Numbered from the stretch's first letter, positions 16,896 through 24,453 are shown. The stretch is DNA of 32,520 nucleotides from Clostridia bacterium (GCA_910575405.1 CAJTER010000043.1:1-32520); one strand, 5' to 3'. Notes: generated by a model from the letters alone, not told the origin. Numbers and translations are program-made.

Positions 16896-16934
16896 AAAAA
16901 ACCGGCAGAACAAGGTGCTCCCTGCTCCTGCCGG
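16896..16934 (-). terminator. Terminator of the iron-sulfur flavoprotein gene
   Basis: Minus-strand CCGGCAG, 19-base loop, CTGCCGG, then a six-base T-run; 20 bases past the stop codon. Confidence 0.85.
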
Positions 16935-16953
16935 ATCTTGATTCTCGTTATGT

Positions 16954-17490
16954 TTAAAAAGTCTTCCACAGGGCTTCGATTTCCCGAATGCTGTCCTCGG
17001 ATTTAGCCAGGTCATCCGGTGCTGCCGCCGTATAGGTTTTGGAAAAGACAAGCTCCCAGCCCAGATAATCACAGATGCAGGAAAACTGCTTTGGGATAAT
17101 CTCATACTGGGGATCCTCCTGTTCAGCCTCACCTATGACGAGCACTCCTATCTTTTTCTTCAAGCCGTGAAGGCTTTCCGCCTTGCAGTAAAACTTGTCG
17201 ATAATGGCCTTTAACTGAGCGGTCACGCCCCACCAATATACCGGGGTGGCAAAAACGATGATGTCCGCCGCAAAAACGGCCTCAATAATGTCGTTGGTGT
17301 CATCGTCCGATACACAGCTGCTGTTTGTGCCACAGACCTCGCAGGCAATGCACGGTGAAACACTTATGTCATTTGCCTTCACTTCTCGGATTTCCAGCTC
17401 CGGCATGTTCTTCATTCCCTTTTTCAGCGCTTCTAAGGCTGCGCAGGTATTGCCCTTTCTCGGGCTGCCATTGAGTAATAATGCTTTCAT
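16954..17490 (-). CDS. NADPH-dependent FMN reductase-like iron-sulfur flavoprotein
   Basis: Flavodoxin-fold redox protein of 178 residues. The FMN phosphate loop is LLNGSPRKGNT (about 4-14). A compact cysteine motif follows, CIACEVCGTNSSC (C-X2-C-X2-C-X5-C), which matches the 4Fe-4S motif of the Isf family, in which electrons pass from ferredoxin through the cluster to FMN. The segment FATPVYWWGVTAQLKAIIDKFY is the typical flavin-binding and dimer loop. The ATG at 17490 has GAGGAGG 6 bases upstream. It is a single gene with its own promoter and terminator. The physiological acceptor is unknown; quinone, nitro-compound or oxygen detoxification are options. Confidence 0.88.
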   Translation of the reverse strand: MKALLLNGSPRKGNTCAALEALKKGMKNMPELEIREVKANDISVSPCIACEVCGTNSSCVSDDDTNDIIEAVFAADIIVFATPVYWWGVTAQLKAIIDKFYCKAESLHGLKKKIGVLVIGEAEQEDPQYEIIPKQFSCICDYLGWELVFSKTYTAAAPDDLAKSEDSIREIEALWKTF

Positions 17491-17557
17491 AAAATTCCTC
17501 CTCACTGTTTGACTCTTTCAGGTAAACAGGTTTCTCACATTTTGAATTCTGATATTC

Positions 17558-17587
17558 AGTATAGCTTCTCTATCTTGAATTTGTCAA
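17558..17587 (-). promoter_or_regulatory. Promoter of the iron-sulfur flavoprotein gene
   Basis: Minus strand TTGACA (17587-17582), 18-base spacer, TATACT (17563-17558), about 70 bases before the start codon. Confidence 0.75.
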
Positions 17588-17664
17588 GCGGGTGATACAC
17601 CAGACCTGTTTTCTGTTGTAATAGCGATGTGCGGCGCAAGGCCTGACTCTGAGCCTGCCTGGCC

Positions 17665-17885
17665 GGGGCTTTATCACGAGAAAATTCAGCGCTCCCCTGA
17701 CCCGGCTAGGGCAAAGGTTCGATCTGGATGAAACCAGCATGGTGGGGCTGATTTCCAATCTTCCAAACAACATCCTCGTGTTTCAGCTGATGAAGGATAT
17801 AAATCCAAAGGGGAAAATCCTCAATTGCGCCTTTACCGTGTCCGCCTCCTTTGTGCTGGGCGATCACCTGGGCTTTGCTGCGGAT
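17665..17885 (+). pseudogene. eutH: Relic fragment of ethanolamine transporter EutH
   Basis: The plus-strand frame reads GFITRKFSAPLTRLG, then SMVGLISNLPNNILVFQLMKD, then PKGKILNCAFTVSASFVLGD followed by HLGF. This follows the EutH segment around LANNI..F..M.DM..KGKV.N.AFAVSAAFVFGDHLGF. Only about 75 residues of a ~370-residue membrane protein remain, with no start, no ribosome site and no other eut genes nearby. The match ends near 17885, where the opposite-strand relic begins. The assignment rests on remembered family sequence, not a search. Confidence 0.65.
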
Positions 17886-18453
17886 ATGCTCTGCAGGGAT
17901 TCCCTTTGCCATCAGGGTTTTCGCATACTTGAATTCCAGCAGGATAGCTTTGTCCGCTTTGTTTTTCGGTTCCAGCACAAAGCCATGGTAGAAGCAGGCA
18001 CTTGAGTTTGGCTCGTCCAAACTCTTAGTGATCGCTTCCACTGTGTGAAAGCGTTCTGGTTCACTTGCGGATGGTTTTGTACCTGTGTCAAAATAGCTGA
18101 AGGTTTCCTCTGTCACACGATTCATATAGGCATTCCTTGCCTTTACCTCTCCGGGCAGCAGGGCTTTGATAAAATTACAGGATTCCATATGTGATCTGCT
18201 CATTGTGCTCTGTTTTCAGGCTGTTTTCCTGCAGCAGGATTTCAAAATCCTGTTTTAGCTCCTGCGATCCTTCCTGAATCAGCTTCCCTGCCAGCTTGTT
18301 GGAGCTGGTGTTGGCCTAGTAGGTTCCCACCTTTTTTTACTCAGGTAATGAATGATGGACCATGGGTTATAAATATCGGTTTTTGTTCCAAAGGTAAAAC
18401 CACCGTACCACGTTTTAACTTTCTCCTTTTGGATGGTCTCAAAATCCTAGCTC
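17880..18453 (-). pseudogene. Relic of an AAA-ATPase-like / PD-(D/E)XK (DUF1703-type) protein
   Basis: The minus-strand pieces in order are VKTWYGGFTFGTKTDIYNPWSIIHYLSKK (18420 to ~18330), a break with a frame change, WANTSSNKLAGKLIQEGSQEL, then ESCNFIKALLPGEVKARNAYMNRVTEETFSYFDTG, a partly duplicated FYHGF segment, and AILLEFK...LMAKGIPAEHIR. These are successive landmarks of the gut-bacterial AAA-ATPase-like family with a C-terminal nuclease-like domain. The Walker A half is missing, the nuclease core has an internal deletion, and the tail runs into the antisense of the eutH relic. A 165-codon frame at 17706-18203 covers part of it but is not a working gene. Confidence 0.7.
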
Positions 18454-18671
18454 CCGATAAAAGCATTATAACATAAGAGGCAAACTGCTGGACAGCTTTT
18501 ATATGCTGTTTTCTCTCCTTATAGTGACGGTTTTATTATTTCATCTGTCTACCTTAAGGGGAGCATATCAATACAACAGCCCCTTTCTCGCTCCATTATC
18601 GTATAGTGGTTGTCAAATCCAGTCCCTCTGCAAGAGGACAGAACCGCAACTCTTTGCCAGCTACATAGGCG
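18454..18671. other. Intergenic region without a supported gene
   Basis: No gene or clear regulatory element seen. Minus-strand TATAAT near 18466-18471 may be a leftover promoter-like sequence. Confidence 0.3.
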
Positions 18672-19124
18672 TCATCCCTTGTCCTGCATCTTTTCTTTCA
18701 CAGCCCTGTACTGCTCCGGAATTTCATCAAGAGAAAGAGATCTCACCCGTTCTTCCGTACCGTCCTCTATAGCCTGTTCGTAGTACCAGCATTTGAATTC
18801 CAGCAGCGCCAGGGTTTCCCGCATCTCTTCCATCTGCTTTTTCACAGCATCCCGCCGGTCCTGAAACAGCGCGCGCCGCTCCGCAAGAGACGATTCATCG
18901 CCCCTCTGGGCCATCTCAATAAAGGCCCGGATTTCTTTAATCGAGAGGCCGGATTGCTTCAGGCATTCGATTACCTTCAGCCACTCATAATCCTTATCTG
19001 AGAACATGCGGATTCCCCCGCTGGAGCGCTCCACAAAGGGAAGCAGCCCTTCTTTATCATAATAGCGAAGTGTGGAAGCGGGAATACCTAATACCTTTGC
19101 CATTTCACCAACCGTATACAGCAT
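18672..19124 (-). CDS. MerR-family transcriptional regulator
   Basis: DNA-distorting activator or repressor, 150 residues. The winged HTH is YTVGEMAKVLGIPASTLRYYDKEGLLPFVERSSGGIRMFSDKDYEWLKVIECLKQSGLSIKEIRAFI. A long coiled-coil dimerisation helix follows (RRALFQDRRDAVKKQMEEMRETLALLEFKCWYYEQAI). There is no Cys-rich metal-binding tail. The ATG at 19124 has AAGGAGA 6 bases upstream. It diverges from a flavodoxin gene whose promoter has the MerR-type long spacer with a central dyad, so it very probably controls that gene and itself. The inducer is unknown. Confidence 0.92.
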   Translation of the reverse strand: MLYTVGEMAKVLGIPASTLRYYDKEGLLPFVERSSGGIRMFSDKDYEWLKVIECLKQSGLSIKEIRAFIEMAQRGDESSLAERRALFQDRRDAVKKQMEEMRETLALLEFKCWYYEQAIEDGTEERVRSLSLDEIPEQYRAVKEKMQDKG

Positions 19125-19157
19125 AACCAATCTCCTTAAAAAAATTCCAAAAAGTTC

Positions 19158-19188
19158 TTGACTTAAAGTGGACTTTAAGTTGTATCAT
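19158..19188 (+). promoter_or_regulatory. MerR-type promoter/operator of the flavodoxin gene
   Basis: TTGACT (19158-19163), 19-base spacer, TATCAT (19183-19188). A perfect dyad ACTTAAAGT-GG-ACTTTAAGT (19161-19180) fills the spacer. An over-long 19-base spacer holding a dyad is the MerR-family signature. Confidence 0.88.
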
Positions 19189-19258
19189 TAACTCAAGCTC
19201 ATTATAGAAGGTTTAAATTTAAAAGTCAATAAAAACAGATGCAAGGAGGAATGAAAAA

Positions 19259-19735
19259 ATGAGTAAAGTATTGGTAGCGTATTTCAGCGCAAGCGGAGTC
19301 ACCGCCAAGGTAGCGAAAAATCTGGCAGGGGAAACGGGCGCTGATCTGTTCGAGATCGAGCCGGAAATCCCCTATACTTCCGCGAATCTGAACTGGCAGG
19401 ACAGGGGGAGCAGAAGCACTGTTGAAATGAACGACAGATCATGCCGCCCGGCCATCCGTTCCCAGCTGGAAGACATGAACCAATATGACGTGGTATTCGT
19501 TGGCTTTCCGGTGTGGTGGTACAGAGAGCCGTCCATTATCGACACTTTTATGGAAGCTTATGATTTCAGCGGGAAAACGGTCGTTCCCTTTGCTACATCC
19601 GGCGGAAGCTCCATCGGTGATTCCGGAAAAAACATGCAGGCCCTGGCGCCAAAGGCAAAAGTGGCAAAGGGAAAGCGGATCGCAGCTGGCGCGTCTGGCA
19701 AAGCTCTTGCTGACTGGGCATCCGAATGGCTGTGA
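19259..19735 (+). CDS. Flavodoxin family protein
   Basis: FMN-binding electron carrier or quinone/NAD(P)H-linked flavodoxin, 158 residues. The phosphate-binding loop is YFSASGVTAKVAKNLA (about 8-23). Then come DLFEIEPEIPYTSANLNWQDR and the aromatic flavin loop FPVWWYREPSIIDTFMEAYDFSGKTVVPFATSGGSSIGDSG. The start has AAGGAGG with ATGAAAAA spacing. It is transcribed from the MerR-type promoter divergent from the regulator. A broken second copy of the same 3' half lies 57 bases downstream. Likely roles are stress or redox defence. Confidence 0.92.
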   Translation: MSKVLVAYFSASGVTAKVAKNLAGETGADLFEIEPEIPYTSANLNWQDRGSRSTVEMNDRSCRPAIRSQLEDMNQYDVVFVGFPVWWYREPSIIDTFMEAYDFSGKTVVPFATSGGSSIGDSGKNMQALAPKAKVAKGKRIAAGASGKALADWASEWL

Positions 19736-19789
19736 GCGGCTGCAAGAAGCAATCTGAAAGGCATCTCCAAATCAGCTGAAGCTCAGCGC

Positions 19790-19990
19790 ATCATGAGCAC
19801 CTTTGTTGAAGCCCATGATTTTGACGGCCTGACGGTGATACCCTTCTGTACATCCGGAGGCAGCGGCATCGGAAAGAGCGGCGACAATCTGGCAGAGCAG
19901 GCCAAAGGCGGCAAATGGCTCTCCGGCGACAGATTGGATGCCAGCGCATCGGAGGCAGATCTGAAGGCCTGGATAGACGGGCTGCAGTAA
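19790..19990 (+). pseudogene. 3' fragment of a second flavodoxin
   Basis: The frame reads STFVEAHDFDGLTVIPFCTSGGSGIGKSGDNL and ends in ADLKAWIDGLQ. It lines up with the C-terminal ~65 residues of the preceding intact flavodoxin (DTFMEAYDFSGKTVVPFATSGGSSIGDSGKNM). The N-terminal FMN loop is absent and the sequence upstream of 19790 shows no flavodoxin likeness. It is a leftover of a tandem pair rather than a functional small protein, although an ATG at 19793 keeps the frame open. Confidence 0.8.
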
Positions 19991-20030
19991 GGGACTAAAC
20001 GCCACCTACATACATTATCGACAACATCTA

Positions 20031-20055
20031 GGAGTGCGGCTTTTGGCCGCACTCC
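20031..20055. terminator. Strong hairpin after the flavodoxin remnant
   Basis: Perfect 10-bp stem GGAGTGCGGC / GCCGCACTCC with a five-base TTTTG loop, followed only by CGTCTT. It is a likely 3' hairpin with a weak T-run, separating convergent genes. Confidence 0.6.
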
Positions 20056-20085
20056 CGTCTTAACAAGAACGATTATCTCCTGCCA

Positions 20086-20631
20086 TCAGTGTAATGCCGG
20101 AAGGACAAGAGTTACAATTACATCTGCCAAGAACACCACTGCCATAATCCCAGTTATAATGGTAAAGCTTTTGGAGGGTATTTTGGCCGCCAATTTTACA
20201 AATAGCGGCTGCAGCACATATAAAAACACCATTCCTCCAATTCCAAAACGTATGCTTGGGTTCAGTGCGATGCGTCCCTGGAAATTAAAGGCGAATCTGT
20301 GGTAATCCCACATCCATCCTCCTGTCGTTAGTTCCATAATGTAACTTCCCAACAGCTCGACAGCAGTCGTAACAAGAATAATGCCAAAGAAGACCAGCAC
20401 AGGAGTAATGAGAATCTTCCCTATGTATACCCGTTTTTTCTGCAGCTTTCCCAGAGAAAAAATCAATATCAGAGCGCCGACTCCATAAATAACACAATAA
20501 GGTCCCAACAGTACACCTCTATTAGAGAAACCCCATCTATACACAACAACTTCTAAAAAAACCTCATAGATCCATCCAATCATTGAGTACAGCATAAAAT
20601 AGAAAAAATATTCCTGTATTTTTTGTTTCAT
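20086..20631 (-). CDS. Putative ABC-transporter type IV membrane protein (CmpB-like)
   Basis: Integral membrane protein of about 181 residues with five or so helices. The signature stretch YSMIGWIYEVFLEVVVYRWG then NRGVLLGPYCVIYGVGALI matches the ABC_trans_CmpB / type IV family, whose role is not well defined. ELLGSYIMELTTGGWMWDY and a C-terminal pair of helices follow. The ATG at 20631 is chosen because GAGGAGG precedes it by 11 bases and family members start near MKQKIQEYFFYF; an in-frame ATG at 20682 has no site. It is a single gene. No ATPase is beside it, so an actual transport role is unproven. Confidence 0.8.
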   Translation of the reverse strand: MKQKIQEYFFYFMLYSMIGWIYEVFLEVVVYRWGFSNRGVLLGPYCVIYGVGALILIFSLGKLQKKRVYIGKILITPVLVFFGIILVTTAVELLGSYIMELTTGGWMWDYHRFAFNFQGRIALNPSIRFGIGGMVFLYVLQPLFVKLAAKIPSKSFTIITGIMAVVFLADVIVTLVLPALH

Positions 20632-20879
20632 CTTACTTATTTCCTCCTCAATTAGAGAGCTATTTGCAATCGTAATCTTCATATACATTTATGCTATAGT
20701 CTATCGTATATATGTGTGCTAGTCAATGAGCAGTCCTGCCTTTAACGCACCCATTTTTTATGTAATGCGGCAAAAATCCCTTCCCAATTATAGGCTATTA
20801 TTATCTAGCCGATTCAAGATTTGTTAATAGAGCTTCCGTTTTTTGTTTCAACATATTTTTACAGATCAGCCGATTGTGG
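20632..20879. other. Intergenic region between divergent genes
   Basis: AT-rich and no gene seen. It must hold the promoter of the membrane-protein gene, but I cannot place it with confidence. Confidence 0.3.
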
Positions 20880-20908
20880 TTGTATTCATTCTGTATTTGT
20901 GATAAAAT
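20880..20908 (+). promoter_or_regulatory. Promoter of the Cache-like lipoprotein gene
   Basis: TTGTAT (20880-20885), 17-base spacer, TAAAAT (20903-20908), about 55 bases before the start codon. Confidence 0.6.
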
Positions 20909-20963
20909 TCAGATAATTCAGTATTTATTTTTTCAACATATGAAACATATGATAGGAGGAATT

Positions 20964-21638
20964 ATGAAAAAGAATTTAAAATGGTTGATCGCACTCATGG
21001 TATTCATTATGGCGTTTTCCATGACTGCCTGCGGAGGCGGCGAACCAGAACCCGCTGATGAACCGTCTGAAGAAGCAGCTGAAATCACAGTTCCAAAAGA
21101 AGTCATGGATAAGAGAGCTGAGGTCGAAGGCTATGCGGCAGATTATGCCAAGAAGCTAACCGACAGCGGCTGGGGCGATCAGTATATTGAGCTCATCAAC
21201 TCGGGCAAAGCAAGAGAATATGATGGCTATGACGCTATGGTAAAGATTCTCAGCGATTATCGAAAAGACTGCGGTGCAACATTCATTTATGCCTTATCTC
21301 CTGATGCAGACGGTAAACCTGCCCTTTCATCGGAAGATACGAATAAGCAGCCTTTCCTGATTACAGTTGACGGCTGCGAGGATCCGGACGACTGGGGAAC
21401 CGAATACGAATGGGAAATCCAGTTTACAGAAGCCTGGAAAGGCGCTGCCGCTTCGGCACGGTCCGCATGGGATAACGATGGCGATGGATACTGCTGGTCT
21501 GCCTTTGCTCCTGTATCCGACAGCAAGGGCAATGTGGTATGTATCCTGGGTATCGACTACCCCTGTGATGAACTGATCGAATCGTTCCCTGAATGGAATA
21601 GAGATGATGAAAAATGGTGCGGCTACGAAGGCGAATAA
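20964..21638 (+). CDS. Lipoprotein with a Cache-like sensor domain
   Basis: Surface lipoprotein, 224 residues. The signal peptide MKKNLKWLIALMVFIMAFSM is followed by the lipobox TAC-GG (Cys at about 23). An acidic linker leads to a ligand-binding-like domain containing CGATFIYALSPDADGKPAL, FLITVDGCEDPDDWG and WSAFAPVSDSKGNVVCILGIDYP. The A-P-V-D-G-V-G-D pattern is typical of extracellular Cache domains of chemoreceptors and diguanylate cyclases, but here no signalling domain follows. It could be a binding-protein-like sensor partner or an orphan. The start has GGAGGA just upstream of the ATG at 20964. It is a single gene with a hairpin downstream. Confidence 0.75.
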   Translation: MKKNLKWLIALMVFIMAFSMTACGGGEPEPADEPSEEAAEITVPKEVMDKRAEVEGYAADYAKKLTDSGWGDQYIELINSGKAREYDGYDAMVKILSDYRKDCGATFIYALSPDADGKPALSSEDTNKQPFLITVDGCEDPDDWGTEYEWEIQFTEAWKGAAASARSAWDNDGDGYCWSAFAPVSDSKGNVVCILGIDYPCDELIESFPEWNRDDEKWCGYEGE

Positions 21639-21675
21639 TCACTCAGGCTCACCCAATCGGAATTACAGACCAGAC

Positions 21676-21698
21676 AACCACCGGCTCAGCCGGTGGTT
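21676..21698 (+). terminator. Terminator of the lipoprotein gene
   Basis: Perfect 10-bp stem AACCACCGGC / GCCGGTGGTT with a TCA loop, then TTACTTTT. Confidence 0.75.
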
Positions 21699-21716
21699 TA
21701 CTTTTGGCGGATATGG

Positions 21717-21764
21717 ATAAAAGCCCCCTGGATCACTATTTTTTAGCAATCCAAGGGGTTCTTA
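21717..21764 (-). terminator. Terminator of the MerR-CMD operon
   Basis: The minus strand forms CCCCTTGGAT...ATCCAGGGGG followed by CTTTTAT. Stem and flanks resemble a second hairpin at 24669-24711 that ends the acyl-CoA synthetase gene. Confidence 0.65.
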
Positions 21765-21829
21765 TTCATCACGAAATTCCTTCGGCAGTGGAATCTGCAG
21801 TAAAAGGGTGAAGTGTTAATTCTATCTTT

Positions 21830-22519
21830 TTACGCTTCTGCCGCTTTGTTTACACAACTTATTGCATTTAAGCTGCGAGGGTAGCCGATATAGGGCAGGC
21901 ACTGGGACACCACCCGGATCAGGAAGTCTTTATCATTTCCAAGCTTCATGTTTCCCCTTGCATGGGCGGTAAGCTGTGGTTCGCAGCCGCCCTGTGCCGC
22001 AAGAAAGCAAAAGGTGATCAGTTCACGCTGCTTCAGATCCAGGCCGCCTCTCGTGTAATAGTCGCCAAAGCAATTTGCCGCCAGCCAGCGGTTAATATGT
22101 CCCGCTTTCCAAGCTTCCTTCATCTGTTCCCCGAAAATTTCGGCCTGCGCATTTGCTCCCTTTTCCAGCCTATTTTCTAAGGTTGTCGTCCCCTGCGGGG
22201 GCAGAGGCAGCGAGATACCCTGGGCAGTTAAAATCTCATTGGTGGCGGTCAGAAAGGGCAGGACTCTGCCAATTCCCAGATAATCTACGGCCTGATAAAC
22301 GACTTCTTTGACCATGACCGGCGAAAGGCTTCCCTCCAGCGCCTTGGGCAGCATAGCCTTATAAACGTCAAGTCCCTGGCAGCCCAGCAGCACGGCAAGG
22401 ATCGCCAGATAGCGCGTATCCTCCGGCAGCTCCTGACCGGGTTCCTTCACCACTTCTTCACAGGTAAAATGTTCCAGAATTTTCATAAATTCCGGATCGG
22501 TTTCATAATAATTCATCAT
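21830..22519 (-). CDS. Carboxymuconolactone decarboxylase (CMD/AhpD-like) family protein
   Basis: Helical protein of 229 residues with two CMD-type halves. The first half has DTRYLAILAVLLGCQGLDVYKAML...VKEVVYQAVDYLGIGRVLPFL. The second half has QRELITFCFLAAQGGCEPQLTAHARGNMKLG and VSQCLPYIGYPRSLNAI. Two-domain CMD proteins in anaerobes are usually of unknown substrate; the family includes peroxidase-linked AhpD and lactone decarboxylases. A GGAGGAAG site precedes the ATG at 22519, which overlaps the stop of the upstream MerR gene by 4 bases (ATGA), so the two are coupled. It ends at a repeat-type terminator. Confidence 0.88.
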   Translation of the reverse strand: MMNYYETDPEFMKILEHFTCEEVVKEPGQELPEDTRYLAILAVLLGCQGLDVYKAMLPKALEGSLSPVMVKEVVYQAVDYLGIGRVLPFLTATNEILTAQGISLPLPPQGTTTLENRLEKGANAQAEIFGEQMKEAWKAGHINRWLAANCFGDYYTRGGLDLKQRELITFCFLAAQGGCEPQLTAHARGNMKLGNDKDFLIRVVSQCLPYIGYPRSLNAISCVNKAAEA

Positions 22520-22886
22520 TTCCGCTTCCTCCATAAAAGTGTTCTCTTTTTCCGCATTTCATACCGCAGGTAATCCATGTGCTCGATCTGTTTTTCCCGG
22601 AAATGGATCTCGTCCAGGGTCTGCCCTCTTTTTTTGTTCAGCATGGCAAGACGCTCAGGCTGCGTTTTATCTCCTTCCATGGCAAGGCGCATATAAGCCT
22701 CCACTTCGCTGCTGTCAAAGCCGATATCATGCAGTGTCATGATCAGGCCCAGCCTTTCGATATCCTGCTCATCATACTGCCAGGATCCCATCACTTTTTG
22801 ACCGCGCCGCACAGTCCCCAGCTTTCATACTCTTTTAGTATTTTTAGAGGGATGCGGTACTTCTCACTTGCTTCGTTGATTGTCAT
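22516..22886 (-). pseudogene. MerR-family regulator interrupted by a single-base frameshift
   Basis: The reading frame starts at 22886 after AGAGG with MTINEASEKYRIPLKILKEY...WGLCGAVKK and meets TGA at 22793-22791. The -1 frame continues exactly where expected as VMGSWQYDEQDIERLGLIMTLHDIGFDSSEVEAYM and runs to 22516, overlapping the CMD gene by 4 bases. Joined, the parts make a ~122-residue MerR-like regulator with HTH and a helical tail (RLAMLNKKRGQTLDEIHFREKQIEHMDYLRYEMR). The break lies in a run of five A (minus strand, 22799-22795); one more A would restore the frame. It may be a real mutation, a sequencing error or, less likely, programmed slippage. Intact homologues are known beside CMD genes. 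Confidence 0.8.
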
Positions 22887-22898
22887 TGTTTCCTCTTT

Positions 22899-22968
22899 CC
22901 CCTACAGTTTTGCCGCACGGCAGCATCGACTCCTGTATCTGCTTTAGCTGTAGGTTTCTTGTAAATCT
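22899..22968 (-). promoter_or_regulatory. Structured upstream element, copy 1 (MerR-CMD operon)
   Basis: Minus strand: TTTACA, then CCTACAG (22954-22948) pairing with CTGTAGG (22907-22901), enclosing an inner hairpin TGCTGC-CGT-GCGGCA, then GGGG and the ribosome site. A second copy lies before the cupin gene with both stems kept. It could be an operator or a folded leader; the sequence alone does not decide. Confidence 0.55.
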
Positions 22969-22990
22969 TCTGGGCGCAAAGATTCCTTTG

Positions 22991-23869
22991 CTACATGCCG
23001 GCCAGAAAATTTTTCACATGCCCGATAAAGCGCGCCATTGCAGGCGAAAGGGCTGTATTCTTTTTCCACACCAAGACGCAGCCGCTGACCAGCTCCGGTT
23101 CCAGAGACCGCAGACACAGGGTGTCCCAATTGCAGGGAATTCCCATTACGATTGCTGCGCCGATACCGCTTTCCACCATGATAGACAGGTTATTGCAGGA
23201 AAGGTTGCAGGTGGATACGATATGAAGTTTTTCTTTCTCATGGCCGAGCCAGTTTTCCAGCTCATTCTGCACGGACTGCCGCTTGGCTACAATTAACGGC
23301 GTATCTTTCAAATCCTCTGGCCTTATGGTTTTTTTCTCCGCAAGAGCAGAGTCCTTACGCATCAGCACCTGCCAATTTTCCCGCAGCGGCATTTTCACAT
23401 AATTGTACCTGCCGACTTCCACAGGCTCCAGCAAGAGCCCCATATCCAGAAGGCCGTTCTCCAGCCGCTCTTTTACATCATCCGCAATGGCTGTGTAAAT
23501 TTCAAAACTTACATCCGGATATTCGTTCTGAAAGGAGGCGATCATTTCTGAGAGAGGCTTCATGTTCTGCGTCTCGCCGCACCCGATGGCAATCTCTCCT
23601 GAAATCGCTTCTTCCTCATGCCTCAGCTCTTTTTGCGTTTTTTCCGCCAGATCAATAATTTCCTGCGCACGCCGGCGCAGCAGCATTCCCTCCTCTGTCA
23701 GCAGGATATTATGCTTGCCCCTGTGGAAGAGCCTGACGCCCAGTTCTTCCTCCATCTGCATCATCTGGCGGGAAAGGGTTGGCTGCGTAATATGTAAAAG
23801 TCCGGCTGCCTTTGTGATGTTCTCTTCCCTTGCAACAGTCAAAAAATATTGTAAAACCCGCAGTTCCAT
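22991..23869 (-). CDS. LysR-family transcriptional regulator
   Basis: LysR-type regulator of 292 residues, standard length. The N-terminal winged HTH (1-60) is MELRVLQYFLTVAREENITKAAGLLHITQPTLSRQMMQMEEELGVRLFHRG. The linker helix and the two-lobed periplasmic-binding-protein-like effector domain follow (EIAIGCGETQNMKPLSEMIASFQNEYPDVSFEIYTA and GIGAAIVMGIPCNW). The start has AAGGAGG 8 bases upstream. It sits between the cupin gene and the MerR-CMD operon, both of which carry the same upstream element, making them candidate targets. The effector is unknown. Confidence 0.95.
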   Translation of the reverse strand: MELRVLQYFLTVAREENITKAAGLLHITQPTLSRQMMQMEEELGVRLFHRGKHNILLTEEGMLLRRRAQEIIDLAEKTQKELRHEEEAISGEIAIGCGETQNMKPLSEMIASFQNEYPDVSFEIYTAIADDVKERLENGLLDMGLLLEPVEVGRYNYVKMPLRENWQVLMRKDSALAEKKTIRPEDLKDTPLIVAKRQSVQNELENWLGHEKEKLHIVSTCNLSCNNLSIMVESGIGAAIVMGIPCNWDTLCLRSLEPELVSGCVLVWKKNTALSPAMARFIGHVKNFLAGM

Positions 23870-24015
23870 CTATGTGCCCTCCTTGATCATTTTTCCCGAT
23901 TATATCAAATATCTCGGGTTTGAGCAAACCTCCTGACTAGCCGCTTTGTATGTAAGCATTGCAGTACAAAGGTTATGGGCACAAAGACTAAAAGCAAAAG
24001 GGCTTCTCGCAGCAC

Positions 24016-24453
24016 TTACTTTAAGGCGCCATAAGCTGTATCATCCACAGGCTCGCACCATTCATTTTCCGTTTCCTCGCCGGGAACTTCCACTGCGATA
24101 TGGGAAAACCAGCTGTCTGCCTTTGCACCGTGCCAGTGCTTCACTTCCGGCGGAATTGTAATGACCATTCCAGGCTCTAAGCTCACCGCTTCCTTGCCCT
24201 CTTCCTGATACCAGCCGCTTCCCGCTGTGCAGATCAAAAGCTGTCCGCCTCCGCCCTTTGCATGATGGATATGCCAGTTGTTGTGGCATCCCGGTTCAAA
24301 GGTGACGTTTGCTAAAAATACCGCCGTTTCCTCGGGATCCGTAAGCGGGTTAAGGTAGGAATTGCCGATGAAATAACGGGCAAAGGCCGCGTTCTCCTGC
24401 CCCAAACCAAATACATTCTGTTTACCAAATTCTTCTTTGTTGTTGATCTTCAT
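24016..24453 (-). CDS. Cupin-domain protein
   Basis: Single-domain cupin of 145 residues. Motif 1 is GCHNNWHIHHAKGGGGQLLICTAGSGWYQEEG, where the HxH and Gln take metal-ligand positions. Motif 2 is PGMVITIPPEVKHWHGA. Such cupins are commonly encoded next to CMD proteins and flavodoxins in anaerobes and can be fused to CMD domains, suggesting a joint small-molecule pathway (inference). The ATG at 24453 has AAGGAG 9 bases upstream. Its promoter region is the second copy of the structured element shared with the MerR-CMD operon. The substrate is unknown. Confidence 0.88.
   Translation of the reverse strand: MKINNKEEFGKQNVFGLGQENAAFARYFIGNSYLNPLTDPEETAVFLANVTFEPGCHNNWHIHHAKGGGGQLLICTAGSGWYQEEGKEAVSLEPGMVITIPPEVKHWHGAKADSWFSHIAVEVPGEETENEWCEPVDDTAYGALK

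Noticed and set aside
17706-18203. A 165-codon minus-strand open frame as a real gene
   Set aside because: It joins AAA-ATPase-like/nuclease-like remnants to the antisense of a eutH fragment; no ribosome site, and the core is deleted.
22790-22800. Programmed -1 frameshift site as the main explanation of the MerR split
   Set aside because: The motif C-AAA-AAG is a poor slippery site and one missing A in a homopolymer explains it more simply; kept only as a possibility.
22516-22812. A separate 98-residue gene
   Set aside because: It is the second part of a frameshifted MerR gene whose HTH start lies in the neighbouring frame at 22886.
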